A DNA stretch of 6,976 bases from Alphaproteobacteria bacterium (lineage in GTDB: Bacteria; Pseudomonadota; Alphaproteobacteria; UBA828), in NCBI GenBank assembly GCA_029937205.1, contig JAPYQV010000144.1, positions 1 through 6,976 on the forward strand, in the 5' to 3' direction. Of the stretch, positions 1 through 5,936 are shown one piece after another. Position numbers and translations under genes: made by a program. How positions within the stretch are numbered: the first letter of the stretch is position 1; the number at the start of each line of letters is the position of its first letter. Below the pieces are notes generated by a model, which saw only the letters and a program-made list of their open reading frames with translations, did no database searches and was not told the origin of the DNA.

Positions 1-492
1 AATCTGCAGGGCGTCGGTGGCGTCGATGCCAATAACATCCTCGATCTGCTGCTTGATGCGCTCGGGCTCGGCCGAGGCCAAATCGATCTTATTCAGAATG
101 GGAATCACTTCATGCCCGCTATCGACGGCAAGATAGGCGTTGGCGAGGGTCTGTGCTTCTACCCCTTGCGTCGCATCGACGATCAGAATGGAGCCCTCGC
201 AAGCGGCGAGGGAGCGGCTGACTTCATAGGAAAAATCCACATGGCCGGGCGTGTCGACCAGATTGAGCGTGTAGATTTCGCCATCCTTGGCTTTGTGCTT
301 GAGACGCACCGTTTGCGCCTTGATGGTGATGCCACGCTCGCGTTCGATATCCATCGAATCGAGCACCTGGCTGGTCATCTCGCGCTTTTGCAGGCCGCCG
401 CAAATTTCGATCATGCGGTCGGCCAGGGTCGATTTGCCATGATCGATATGGGCGATGATGGCAAAATTGCGGATGTGTGCGAGATCGGTCAT
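1..492 (-). CDS. lepA: Elongation factor 4 (LepA), N-terminal 164 codons, cut by the window edge
   Basis: This is a ribosome-associated translational GTPase of the EF-G-like family (LepA/EF4), linked in other bacteria to back-translocation or initiation and ribosome biogenesis. Reading the minus strand from ATG at 492-490 gives an open frame to the window edge with no stop. The start [20 protein letters not shown] is the standard LepA opening. All visible G-domain motifs are intact: G1 A14-S21 (AHIDHGKS), G2 within residues 51-56 (RERGIT), G3 D80-G83 (DTPG) followed by the catalytic-type His84, and G4 N134-D137 (NKID). The C-terminal domains lie outside the window. There is no strong Shine-Dalgarno, only purine-rich AAGACAG just before the ATG. 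The gene follows pheT after a 53-base gap, so co-transcription is likely but not proven. The family assignment is secure; only completeness is unknown. Confidence 0.97.
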   Translation of the reverse strand, partial: MTDLAHIRNFAIIAHIDHGKSTLADRMIEICGGLQKREMTSQVLDSMDIERERGITIKAQTVRLKHKAKDGEIYTLNLVDTPGHVDFSYEVSRSLAACEGSILIVDATQGVEAQTLANAYLAVDSGHEVIPILNKIDLASAEPERIKQQIEDVIGIDATDALQI

Positions 493-517
493 GTCTGTCT
501 TGAATAATGAATAAATA

Positions 518-556
518 GCGCGCTAAACCAGCCGCGCAAGTTAGCTCAGCCGCGCA
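518..556 (-). repeat. Imperfect 18-base tandem repeat across the pheT stop, with a short GC hairpin
   Basis: The 10-mer TGCGCGGCTG (minus strand) occurs at 556-547 and again at 538-529, exactly 18 bases apart. The flanking bases extend it to an imperfect duplication with 13 of 18 positions matching. The first copy holds the last codons and the TGA stop of pheT; the second has TGG where the stop would be. The second copy also forms a 5-bp stem, GCGCG (minus strand 537-533) with CGCGC (522-518) and a 10-base loop, followed by AT-rich sequence rather than a clean T-run. It could be a weak pause site; I would not call it a terminator. Confidence 0.5.
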
Positions 557-2954
557 GATCCCCGCCGGTGACCTTCTTAACATTGTCGATCACCTTTTTG
601 GCGACGGCTTCGATTTCGGCGTCGGTCAAGGTGCGGTCGTGGGGCTCGAGGCGGACGGCGATGGCGAGTGATTTCTTGCCTTCAGCCACGCCTTCGCCCT
701 CATATAGATCAAACAACGCCACATCTGCGATCAGTTTCTTGTCGACGCCGCGTGCTGCGCGCACCACCTGTTCGGCGGGCACGTCCGCATCGACAATAAA
801 AGCGAAATCGCGCTCGACGGCAGGAAATTCCGAAACATTCAGCGCCGCGCGGGCACGCCCGGCCTTGTTCTTGGGCGTCGGGACAGCGTCGATGAAGAGC
901 TCGAAACCGACCACCGGGAAATCCACATCGAGGGCGGCGAGGGTCGCTGGATGCAGTTCGCCGAAAAAGCCGAGCACGTTCCGGCCAAGCGCGAGGCTGC
1001 CGGAGCGGCCAGGGTGATACCAATCCGGCGCCTCGTTTTTGATCTGCAGGCTCGCCACCGGCGCACCGGTCGCGCCAAGCGCCGCCACAGCATCCGCCTT
1101 GGCATCAAAGCAATCGACGTCGCGCGCCGGCGCATACGAGTTGCGGTTGACCGCCTGGCCGGCGCGCACGCCCGTCATCATCCGGTGCTGCGCCTCGGCA
1201 CTCTCGCCGGCATATTGCGGGCCGCCCTCGAACAGAGCGAGATTTTTGAGGCCGCGATCGCTATTGCGCCGGCACGCCATCACCAAGTTTGGCAGGATCG
1301 ACGGGCGCATGACATCGAGATCGCTGCTGATTGGATTGGCGAGGGTGAGCTCGGGCAGGCCGCCGCCGAACAAACTCGCCTGCGCCATCGACATGAACGA
1401 CCAGGTGACGGCTTCCGACATGCCGCGTGCAGCCAGGGTGCGGCGCGCCCAGCCAAGACGGCGCGCGGGCAGCCCAATCGCCGCACCGGCAGCGCGTTTC
1501 AAACGCGGCAGGGAGACCGCTGGAATATTGTCGAAGCCGTGGATGCGCAGCACTTCTTCCACCAGATCTGCTTCGCCGACGATATCGGCGCGCCACGCCG
1601 GCGGTTGCGCAGCAATGTGATCCGAGCCCTGTTCCTGGGTTTGGAAGCCCAGGTTTTGCAGGATTTCGGTGCACGCGAGCGCGTCCAGTTCAACGCCGCC
1701 CAGTGAATGGACGCGCGATGGGCGGAAGGCGACCTCGCGCCGCCATTCGGGCACGGTACCGGTGACCACCAGCTCGCTCGCTTCTCCGCCGCACATATCG
1801 AGCACCAGGCGCGTCGCCGCTTCCATGCCGGGCACGGCGAATTCGGGATCGACGCCGCGCTCAAAACGGTAGCGCGCATCTGATTCCAGATTGAGCTTGC
1901 GCCCTGTCGCTGCCGTCCGCAGCGGATCGAACAGCGCGATCTCGATAAAGACGTTGGTGGTCTCTTCGGTGCAACCCGAGCGTTCGCCGCCCATGACGCC
2001 GGCCAGACTGAGCACGCCGCTGTCGTCGCCGATCGCCGTCATTTCATCGTCGAGAGTATATTCCTTGCCGTTCAGCGCATCGAACTTGGCGCCGCCGCAG
2101 CCGGTGCGCAGCCAGAGATGATCGCCCGCCACTTTATAGGCATCGAAGACATGCACCGGGCGATTAAGATCGATGGTGAGAAAATTGGTCATGTCGACCA
2201 GGGCCGAGATCGGCCGGAGGCCGACCGAAAGCAGCCGGTCCTGCATCCATTTCGGGCTGGCGCCGTTTTTGACGCCGCGGATATAGCGTCCGACAAACAT
2301 CGGGCAGGCGTCTTCCTTACCGGCTGCGAAGTCGAAGCGCACTTCCAGCGGGCTCTTGAAGCTGCCCGGAATCGGCGTCACGTCGGGTTCGATAAAGCGC
2401 CCCATGCCGGCGGCGGCGAGATCGCGTGCAATGCCGGAAACACCGAGACAATCGGCCCGGTTGGGCGTGATGGCGATATCAAACAGCGGATCGTCGAGAC
2501 CCATATAGGTCGCAAAAGGCTGGCCGATGGGCGCGTCTTCGGGCAGGTCGATAATGCCCTCATGATCGTCGCTGAGGCCCATTTCGCGCTCCGAGCACAG
2601 CATGCCGTTGCTTTCGACACCGCGAATTTTCGATGGTTTGAGCTTCAGCCCGGTGCCGGGAATGGTGCTGCCCGAGGGCGCAAACACGCCTTTCATGCCG
2701 GTCCGCGCATTGGGTGCGCCGCACACCACCTGCACCTGACCGTCGCCGGTATCGACAATGCAAAGGCGGAGCTTATCGGCGTTGGGGTGTTGTTTGGCTT
2801 CGATGACGTGCGCGATATGGAACGGTGCCAGTTTCACTGCCGGGTCTTCGATGCTTTCCACTTCCAGGCCGATGGCGGTCATGCTGGTAGCGAGTGCGTC
2901 GAGCGATTTGTCGGTCTCGAGATGCTGGCGGAGCCAGGAAAGGCTGAATTTCAT
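546..2954 (-). CDS. pheT: Phenylalanyl-tRNA synthetase beta subunit
   Basis: This is the beta subunit of the cytoplasmic (alphabeta)2 PheRS. It contributes tRNA binding and editing of mischarged Tyr-tRNA(Phe), while PheS carries the aminoacylation site. The 802 residues match the usual bacterial length of about 800. Domains in order: an OB-fold tRNA-binding (EMAP-like) domain at about 40-150 ([27 protein letters not shown]); the B3/B4 editing region at about 210-390 ([35 protein letters not shown]); B5 at about 400-475; a catalytic-like core; and a C-terminal ferredoxin-fold anticodon-binding domain at about 705-800 ([31 protein letters not shown]). The start ATG at 2954-2952 overlaps the pheS stop as ATGA, which suggests translational coupling. 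No strong Shine-Dalgarno is visible inside the pheS end. The stop is TGA at 548-546. No frameshift or missing domain was seen. Confidence 0.98.
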   Translation of the reverse strand: MKFSLSWLRQHLETDKSLDALATSMTAIGLEVESIEDPAVKLAPFHIAHVIEAKQHPNADKLRLCIVDTGDGQVQVVCGAPNARTGMKGVFAPSGSTIPGTGLKLKPSKIRGVESNGMLCSEREMGLSDDHEGIIDLPEDAPIGQPFATYMGLDDPLFDIAITPNRADCLGVSGIARDLAAAGMGRFIEPDVTPIPGSFKSPLEVRFDFAAGKEDACPMFVGRYIRGVKNGASPKWMQDRLLSVGLRPISALVDMTNFLTIDLNRPVHVFDAYKVAGDHLWLRTGCGGAKFDALNGKEYTLDDEMTAIGDDSGVLSLAGVMGGERSGCTEETTNVFIEIALFDPLRTAATGRKLNLESDARYRFERGVDPEFAVPGMEAATRLVLDMCGGEASELVVTGTVPEWRREVAFRPSRVHSLGGVELDALACTEILQNLGFQTQEQGSDHIAAQPPAWRADIVGEADLVEEVLRIHGFDNIPAVSLPRLKRAAGAAIGLPARRLGWARRTLAARGMSEAVTWSFMSMAQASLFGGGLPELTLANPISSDLDVMRPSILPNLVMACRRNSDRGLKNLALFEGGPQYAGESAEAQHRMMTGVRAGQAVNRNSYAPARDVDCFDAKADAVAALGATGAPVASLQIKNEAPDWYHPGRSGSLALGRNVLGFFGELHPATLAALDVDFPVVGFELFIDAVPTPKNKAGRARAALNVSEFPAVERDFAFIVDADVPAEQVVRAARGVDKKLIADVALFDLYEGEGVAEGKKSLAIAVRLEPHDRTLTDAEIEAVAKKVIDNVKKVTGGDLRG

Positions 2955-4027
2955 CGTGTCAGGCCGCCGACCAGGCTCGGGACGTCGCCGGCGGCGAAGC
3001 CGTAATGCTTCAGCCAGCGGGCATCGGCGTCATAAAAGGTTCTGAGGTCGGGGATGCCGTATTTCAGCATGGCCGAGCGTTCGACACCGAGGCCGAAGGC
3101 GAATCCCTGGTAGCGCGCCGGATCGACGCCGGACATTTCCAACACGCGCGGATTGACCATGCCGCAGCCGAGAATTTCCATCCAGTCGGCGCCTTCGCCG
3201 ATACGCAATACGCCGCCGTCGCGCGAGCAGCCGATATCCATTTCCGCCGAGGGTTCTGTGAACGGGAAATAGCTCGGGCGGAAGCGCACCGGCAGATTGT
3301 CGACTTCGAAAAACGATTTGGCGAAATCGATCAGGCAGCCTTTGAGGTGCCCCATATGGGTATGCTCATCGACCACCAGGCCTTCGATTTGATGGAACAT
3401 CGGCGTGTGGGTGATGTCGTAATCGCAGCGATAGGTGCGCCCCGGTGCGATGATGCGATAGGGCGGCTCGCCCGCCTTCATGGTGCGGATTTGCACCGGT
3501 GAGGTGTGGGTGCGCAATAGCCGGCGCGAGCCATCGTCGCGTTCGGGAAAATAGAAAGTGTCGTGCATCTGCCGCGCCGGGTGCTCGGGCGGGATGTTGA
3601 GGGCGGTGAAATTGTGGAAATCGTCCTCGATATCCGGCCCTTCGACGATGGCAAATCCCATATCGCCGAAAATCGCCGCCATCTCGTCCAGCACCTGGCT
3701 GATGGGATGGATGCGGCCCTCGCTCTCGGGCCGGACGGGAAGCGTAATATCGACTTTCTCGGCGCCCAGGCGGGCATCGAGAGCGCCGCCTTCAAGCGCG
3801 GCGCGGCGCGCATCCAGCGCTTCGGTCAACTCGCCTTTGAGACGGTTTAATTCCTGGCCGGCGGCCTTGCGTGCGTCCGGCTCAAGAGTGCCAAGGCCCT
3901 TCATGCGCTCGGTCAGGCGGCCTTTCTTGCCCAGCGCGGCGACGCGCGCCTGATCAAGCGCCGCCAGATCGGCGGCTTGTTCGAAGGATGCGAGCAATTC
4001 CGCTCGAAGCGCTTCAAGATTCTGCAA
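2951..4027 (-). CDS. pheS: Phenylalanyl-tRNA synthetase alpha subunit (TTG start)
   Basis: This is the catalytic subunit of class II PheRS, which activates Phe and charges tRNA(Phe) together with PheT. At 358 residues it is close to the alphaproteobacterial norm and a little longer than the roughly 327-residue E. coli protein. Residues 1-90 are the charged N-terminal coiled-coil arm that binds tRNA. The class II core follows: [18 protein letters not shown] near 135-150, the motif 2 region ([21 protein letters not shown], then [11 protein letters not shown]), [16 protein letters not shown], and motif 3 [20 protein letters not shown] near the C-terminus. The start is TTG at 4027-4025. It is supported by GGGAGGAG at 4043-4036, 8 bases upstream, and by alignment of the N-terminal [14 protein letters not shown] helix with known PheS proteins. 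The gene lies 59 bases after rplT and ends in an ATGA overlap with pheT. Confidence 0.97.
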   Translation of the reverse strand: MQNLEALRAELLASFEQAADLAALDQARVAALGKKGRLTERMKGLGTLEPDARKAAGQELNRLKGELTEALDARRAALEGGALDARLGAEKVDITLPVRPESEGRIHPISQVLDEMAAIFGDMGFAIVEGPDIEDDFHNFTALNIPPEHPARQMHDTFYFPERDDGSRRLLRTHTSPVQIRTMKAGEPPYRIIAPGRTYRCDYDITHTPMFHQIEGLVVDEHTHMGHLKGCLIDFAKSFFEVDNLPVRFRPSYFPFTEPSAEMDIGCSRDGGVLRIGEGADWMEILGCGMVNPRVLEMSGVDPARYQGFAFGLGVERSAMLKYGIPDLRTFYDADARWLKHYGFAAGDVPSLVGGLTR

Positions 4028-4035
4028 GGCTCTAT

Positions 4036-4043
4036 CTCCTCCC
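4036..4043 (-). promoter_or_regulatory. Strong Shine-Dalgarno that fixes the TTG start of pheS
   Basis: GGGAGGAG on the minus strand lies 8 bases before TTG 4027-4025. It is the best ribosome-binding site in the gap and supports the non-ATG start. Its three leading Gs (4043-4041) could also pair in the hairpin at 4041-4084. Confidence 0.8.
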
Positions 4044-4084
4044 GGCGCCCGCCGCGAGGGGGTCGTCCGTTTTCGGGGCGCGGG
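4041..4084 (-). promoter_or_regulatory. Possible leader hairpin overlapping the pheS Shine-Dalgarno
   Basis: On the minus strand, CCCGCGCCC (4084-4076) can pair with GGGCGCCGGG (4050-4041) as nine base pairs with one bulged C, enclosing a loop of about 25 bases. The 3' arm ends in the GGG that opens the pheS Shine-Dalgarno, so folding could reduce pheS initiation. There is no T-run behind it, so it is not an intrinsic terminator. No Phe-rich leader peptide like gammaproteobacterial pheM was found in the gap. A regulatory role is inference from base pairing only. Confidence 0.35.
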
Positions 4085-4086
4085 TA

Positions 4087-4449
4087 TTAATTCTTTGCGA
4101 GGCTGCCGCGCGCCTGTTCCACCAGCGCTTCAAACGCCTCGGGTTCACGCACAGCGAGATCGGCCAGGACCTTGCGGTCGATGGCGATGCCGGCCTCGGA
4201 TAGGCCGTGGACGAATTTGGAATAAGTCATACCCTGGGCGCGCACAGCGGCGTTGATACGCTGGATCCATAGGGCGCGAAAATCGCGTTTGCGCGTGCGC
4301 CGGTCGCGATAGGCATATTGCAGCCCTTTCTCGACCCGCTCGATGGCAACGCGGAAATTTGAGTTGGAGCGCCCGCGATAACCGCTGGCGCGGGCGAGTA
4401 CTTTTTTGTGACGGGCGTGCGATGTGACGCCCCGTTTTACGCGAGACAT
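4087..4449 (-). CDS. rplT: 50S ribosomal protein L20
   Basis: L20 is an early-assembling 23S rRNA-binding protein of the large subunit. In E. coli and Bacillus it also acts as the autogenous repressor of rpmI-rplT. The 120 residues match the family length. The start [18 protein letters not shown], the very basic helix '[24 protein letters not shown]' region (about residues 45-70), the segment around Y76-H80, and '[20 protein letters not shown]' near 88-107 are all typical. The start ATG at 4449-4447 is preceded by AAGGAAG (4463-4457) at 7-base spacing. The rpmI stop lies inside that site, so the two genes are probably translationally coupled. The stop is TAA at 4089-4087. Nothing looks unusual in the protein. 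Confidence 0.98.
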   Translation of the reverse strand: MSRVKRGVTSHARHKKVLARASGYRGRSNSNFRVAIERVEKGLQYAYRDRRTRKRDFRALWIQRINAAVRAQGMTYSKFVHGLSEAGIAIDRKVLADLAVREPEAFEALVEQARGSLAKN

Positions 4450-4456
4450 GGCCGGA

Positions 4457-4464
4457 CTTCCTTA
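4457..4464 (-). promoter_or_regulatory. rplT Shine-Dalgarno overlapping the rpmI stop codon
   Basis: TAAGGAAG on the minus strand combines the TAA stop of rpmI (4464-4462) with the AAGGAAG ribosome-binding site of rplT. A ribosome ending on rpmI sits on the rplT initiation region, which fits coupled, near-equimolar synthesis of L35 and L20. Confidence 0.8.
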
Positions 4465-4659
4465 AATGTAGGGCATCCAGCGTTTTACCGCCGGTGTATT
4501 GGTTTTATCCATGACGCTCAGCCCACGATGGCTGCGGCGTACCTTTTTTTCCTGTTTGGAAAGACCGTGGCGGTGCTTGGCGTGGCCGCGGCGCAATTTC
4601 CCGCTGCCGGTGATGGTAAAGCGCCCTTTAGTACTGCTCTTTGTTTTGAGCTTAGGCAT
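4462..4659 (-). CDS. rpmI: 50S ribosomal protein L35
   Basis: L35 is a small basic protein of the large ribosomal subunit, normally encoded directly upstream of L20. The 65-residue product has the family start MPKLKTKSSTKGRFTITGSG, the central KLRRGHAKHRHGLSKQEKK segment and a C-terminal KRWMPYI, all typical. The ATG is at 4659-4657 and the stop TAA at 4464-4462. The upstream AGAGAAAG-type purine tract is only a weak Shine-Dalgarno, which leaves room for control from the 180-base leader in front of it. Twelve bases separate it from rplT. Confidence 0.98.
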   Translation of the reverse strand: MPKLKTKSSTKGRFTITGSGKLRRGHAKHRHGLSKQEKKVRRSHRGLSVMDKTNTPAVKRWMPYI

Positions 4660-4673
4660 TTCAATTTCTTTCT

Positions 4674-4751
4674 CTATTTGATCGCCTGGCCGGCCGCACC
4701 GAAACGGCGGGGACGGACGCGAATATCCTGATTAACCGGGCGGTTGGGCAT
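4674..4751 (-). CDS. Possible 25-codon leader ORF upstream of rpmI
   Basis: The frame runs from ATG at 4751-4749 to TAG at 4676-4674 and ends 14 bases before the rpmI ATG. The predicted peptide is basic (five Arg and one Lys in 25): MPNRPVNQDIRV, then RPRRFGAAGQAIK. I recognise no family. The part VNQDIRVRPRRF resembles [12 protein letters not shown] at the start of IF3 in this same window (6 of 12 identical). An in-frame TAA lies two codons upstream, so this ATG is the only ATG start in the frame. Ribosome-binding support is poor: AAGG is too close (1 base) and GAGG is too far. It could be a leader peptide, a remnant, or chance. Confidence 0.3.
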   Translation of the reverse strand: MPNRPVNQDIRVRPRRFGAAGQAIK

Positions 4752-4784
4752 GCCTTAAGCCGCGCCACCTCTACGAGGGAGCAG

Positions 4785-4813
4785 TTTGTAGCCATAGTGA
4801 CGGAAAAATGCAA
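4785..4813 (-). promoter_or_regulatory. Candidate sigma-70-type promoter for rpmI-rplT-pheST
   Basis: On the minus strand, TTGCAT (4813-4808) and TACAAA (4790-4785) are 17 bases apart. They match the TTGACA and TATAAT consensus at 3 of 6 and 4 of 6 positions. This is the most promoter-like pair in the 180-base gap and would give rpmI a leader of about 120 bases. The -35 box shares sequence with the possible terminator stem behind the receiver gene. The spacing is ideal but the boxes are weak, so this is a moderate call. Confidence 0.4.
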
Positions 4814-4835
4814 GCGGCAGGATCGGGCAACTTGC
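4804..4835 (-). terminator. Weak candidate terminator after the receiver-domain gene
   Basis: Just after the stop of the response regulator, GCAAG (4835-4831) can pair with CTTGC (4814-4810) across a 16-base loop, followed by A and five Ts (4808-4804). The stem is only 5 bp with a large loop, so termination would be inefficient at best. It overlaps the -35 box of the candidate rpmI promoter. Confidence 0.3.
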
Positions 4836-4839
4836 GCGC

Positions 4840-5232
4840 TTACTTTGCCATCCAGTGCAGCAGCCTTTTTTTCAACATTTTCGGCTGGATCGGCTTGACG
4901 ATATAATCGTCGCCCGCCGCTTTCATGGCGTTGAGGATATCATCCTTTGAATTCAAGGCGGTTTGAAAAATGATGCGGCATTTCAGCAGCGGGAAATCCT
5001 TGCGAATGCGGCGGCACACCTCAAAGCCGTCCATTTCCGGCATCATGATGTCCAAAAGGACAATGCGCGGCGCTGATTTTTTGAGAATATTCAAGCATTC
5101 CGCGCCACTACGCGCGCCGATGAAGCGGTATCCCATGCTGGCGACGGTCGCCGACAGCAATTTGAGATTCAGCGTCTCGTCATCGACGCCAAGCACCGTG
5201 CTGCCGGGTCTCGGAAAGCTCTGTTGGGACAT
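4840..5232 (-). CDS. Stand-alone CheY-like response regulator receiver domain
   Basis: This is a single REC domain of 130 residues with no output domain, presumably phosphorylated by a histidine kinase encoded elsewhere. The phosphorylation machinery looks complete: acidic pair D17-D18 (GVDDE), phosphoacceptor D61 in VLLDIMMPEMDGFE, switch Thr91 (FQTAL) and Lys113-Pro114 (IVKPI). The D61-T91 and D61-K113 spacings match CheY D57-T87 and D57-K109. The 12-residue N-terminal lead is Ser/Pro-rich; the C-terminus ends in a basic helix (KKRLLHWMAK). The start ATG is at 5232-5230. No convincing Shine-Dalgarno precedes it, so translation may be weak or leaderless. The gene lies 90 bases after infC and 180 before rpmI. 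A hand count of 360 internal bases gives about 53% G+C, below sampled stretches of pheT (65-73%) and within the range sampled in infC. Its partner and output are unknown; no pathway can be named from sequence. Confidence 0.92.
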   Translation of the reverse strand: MSQQSFPRPGSTVLGVDDETLNLKLLSATVASMGYRFIGARSGAECLNILKKSAPRIVLLDIMMPEMDGFEVCRRIRKDFPLLKCRIIFQTALNSKDDILNAMKAAGDDYIVKPIQPKMLKKRLLHWMAK

Positions 5233-5295
5233 TTAAAACAGTTCGCAACGGGGTGAACCAAGCGTGCCGGGTGAATTCAATTTCTTGCGCCACGC

Positions 5296-5317
5296 ATCAA
5301 GCCATAGAATGCCTGAT
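5296..5317 (-). other. Small hairpin just after the infC stop codon
   Basis: ATCAGGC (minus strand 5317-5311) pairs with GCTTGAT (5302-5296), seven pairs including one G-U, with an 8-base loop. It begins five bases beyond the infC stop codon. No T-run follows, so it is more likely an mRNA 3'-end or processing structure, or chance, than a terminator. Confidence 0.3.
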
Positions 5318-5322
5318 AATAG

Positions 5323-5859
5323 TTACTTTTGTGTTACCACCATTGTCATTTGCCGCCCTTCCATTTTGGGCAGCTGCTCGACTTTGCTGATTTCCTCGAG
5401 ATCGTCGCGCACGCGCATCAAAACCTTCATGCCGAGATCCTGATGCACCATTTCGCGGCCGCGGAAGCGCAGCGTGATCTTCACCTTGTCGCCTTCGCCG
5501 AGAAAGCGCCGGATATTCCGCAGTTTGACATCGTAATCGGCTTGGCTGATGCCGGGGCGGAATTTTACTTCCTTAACGTCGATTGTCTTCTGCTTTTTAC
5601 GCGCCAGCGCAGCCTTTTTTTGCGCCTCGTACTTATACTTGCCATAGTCCATCAATTTACACACCGGCGGTTCCGCGCCGGGTGAAATTTCGACTAGGTC
5701 GTAGCCGCTCTCGGCGGCCATTTCCAGTGCGCGGTCTATGGCAACGACGCCGACCTGCTCGCCGTCGCCGTCAATGAGACGAACACTGGCGACAGATATG
5801 TCACTATTCACGCGCGGACCTTCGCGCTTGGGCGGTACTAAACTGGTATGCCTAACGAT
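5323..5859 (-). CDS. infC: Translation initiation factor IF-3, probable AUC start
   Basis: IF3 binds the 30S subunit, prevents premature 50S joining and proofreads start codon and initiator tRNA selection. With an ATC start at 5859-5857 the protein has 178 residues. Residues 1-16 form a basic lead ending PPKREGPR. The N-terminal domain runs from about 17 ([23 protein letters not shown]), the conserved linker [15 protein letters not shown] lies at about 64-78, and the C-terminal 30S-binding domain spans about 95-178 ([25 protein letters not shown]). The first conventional start in frame is GTG at 5811, but it falls inside the conserved 'GPRVN' stretch and has no Shine-Dalgarno. The ATC has GAGAGGGG 7 bases upstream. 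A TGA at 5883-5881 closes the frame, and no ATG or TTG occurs before the GTG. A rare start would fit IF3 autoregulation, known from the AUU of E. coli infC. ATA at 5865-5863 is a less well-spaced alternative. Confidence 0.9.
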   Translation of the reverse strand: MVRHTSLVPPKREGPRVNSDISVASVRLIDGDGEQVGVVAIDRALEMAAESGYDLVEISPGAEPPVCKLMDYGKYKYEAQKKAALARKKQKTIDVKEVKFRPGISQADYDVKLRNIRRFLGEGDKVKITLRFRGREMVHQDLGMKVLMRVRDDLEEISKVEQLPKMEGRQMTMVVTQK

Positions 5860-5866
5860 GCTTATT

Positions 5867-5874
5867 CCCCTCTC
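5867..5874 (-). promoter_or_regulatory. Shine-Dalgarno that places the infC start at AUC
   Basis: GAGAGGGG on the minus strand is followed by 7 bases and then ATC at 5859-5857. It is a very purine-rich site in the thrS-infC gap and lies 55 bases before the GTG at 5811, far too distant to serve it. It is only 1 base from the ATA at 5865, which makes that codon unlikely. Confidence 0.7.
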
Positions 5875-5885
5875 TTTTCCTCAAC

Positions 5886-5917
5886 AAAAAAAGGCCGCAG
5901 AGCAGTATTTTCTGGCC
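5886..5917 (-). terminator. Candidate terminator or attenuator between thrS and infC
   Basis: On the minus strand GGCCAGA (5917-5911) pairs with TCT (5901-5899) and GGCC (5896-5893), giving seven pairs with a 2-base GC bulge and a 9-base loop. Seven Ts (5892-5886) follow directly. The layout is that of an intrinsic terminator, although the bulge weakens the stem. It lies 12 bases before the infC Shine-Dalgarno, so it could reduce readthrough from thrS or shape the infC leader. Confidence 0.45.
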
Positions 5918-5936
5918 CGGTTGGGTAAAAATCGCC

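Noticed and set aside
224..583. Minus-strand open frame of 119 codons spanning the pheT-lepA gap
   Set aside because: It overlaps lepA out of frame. The LepA frame (1-492) has all GTPase motifs, so this one is a shadow.
951..1706. Plus-strand open frame of 251 codons
   Set aside because: It lies entirely antisense to the well-supported pheT. High GC and third-position bias make such long mirror frames common; the translation shows no family motifs and there is no ribosome-binding context.
2118..3005. Plus-strand open frame of 295 codons
   Set aside because: It mirrors the 5' part of pheT and the end of pheS. Its His/Ala/Arg/Gly-rich composition is typical of a shadow frame, with no recognisable domain.
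3005..3502. Plus-strand open frame of 165 codons
   Set aside because: Antisense to the conserved catalytic core of pheS, with no independent evidence of coding.
4408..4731. Plus-strand open frame of 107 codons over rpmI and its leader
   Set aside because: Antisense to rpmI, whose product is unmistakable. The apparent hydrophobic stretch is the complement of Lys/Arg-rich L35 codons.
5323..5811. infC starting at GTG 5811 (162 residues)
   Set aside because: The GTG encodes the Val of the conserved GPRVN segment and has no Shine-Dalgarno, while the upstream ATC has a strong, well-placed one.
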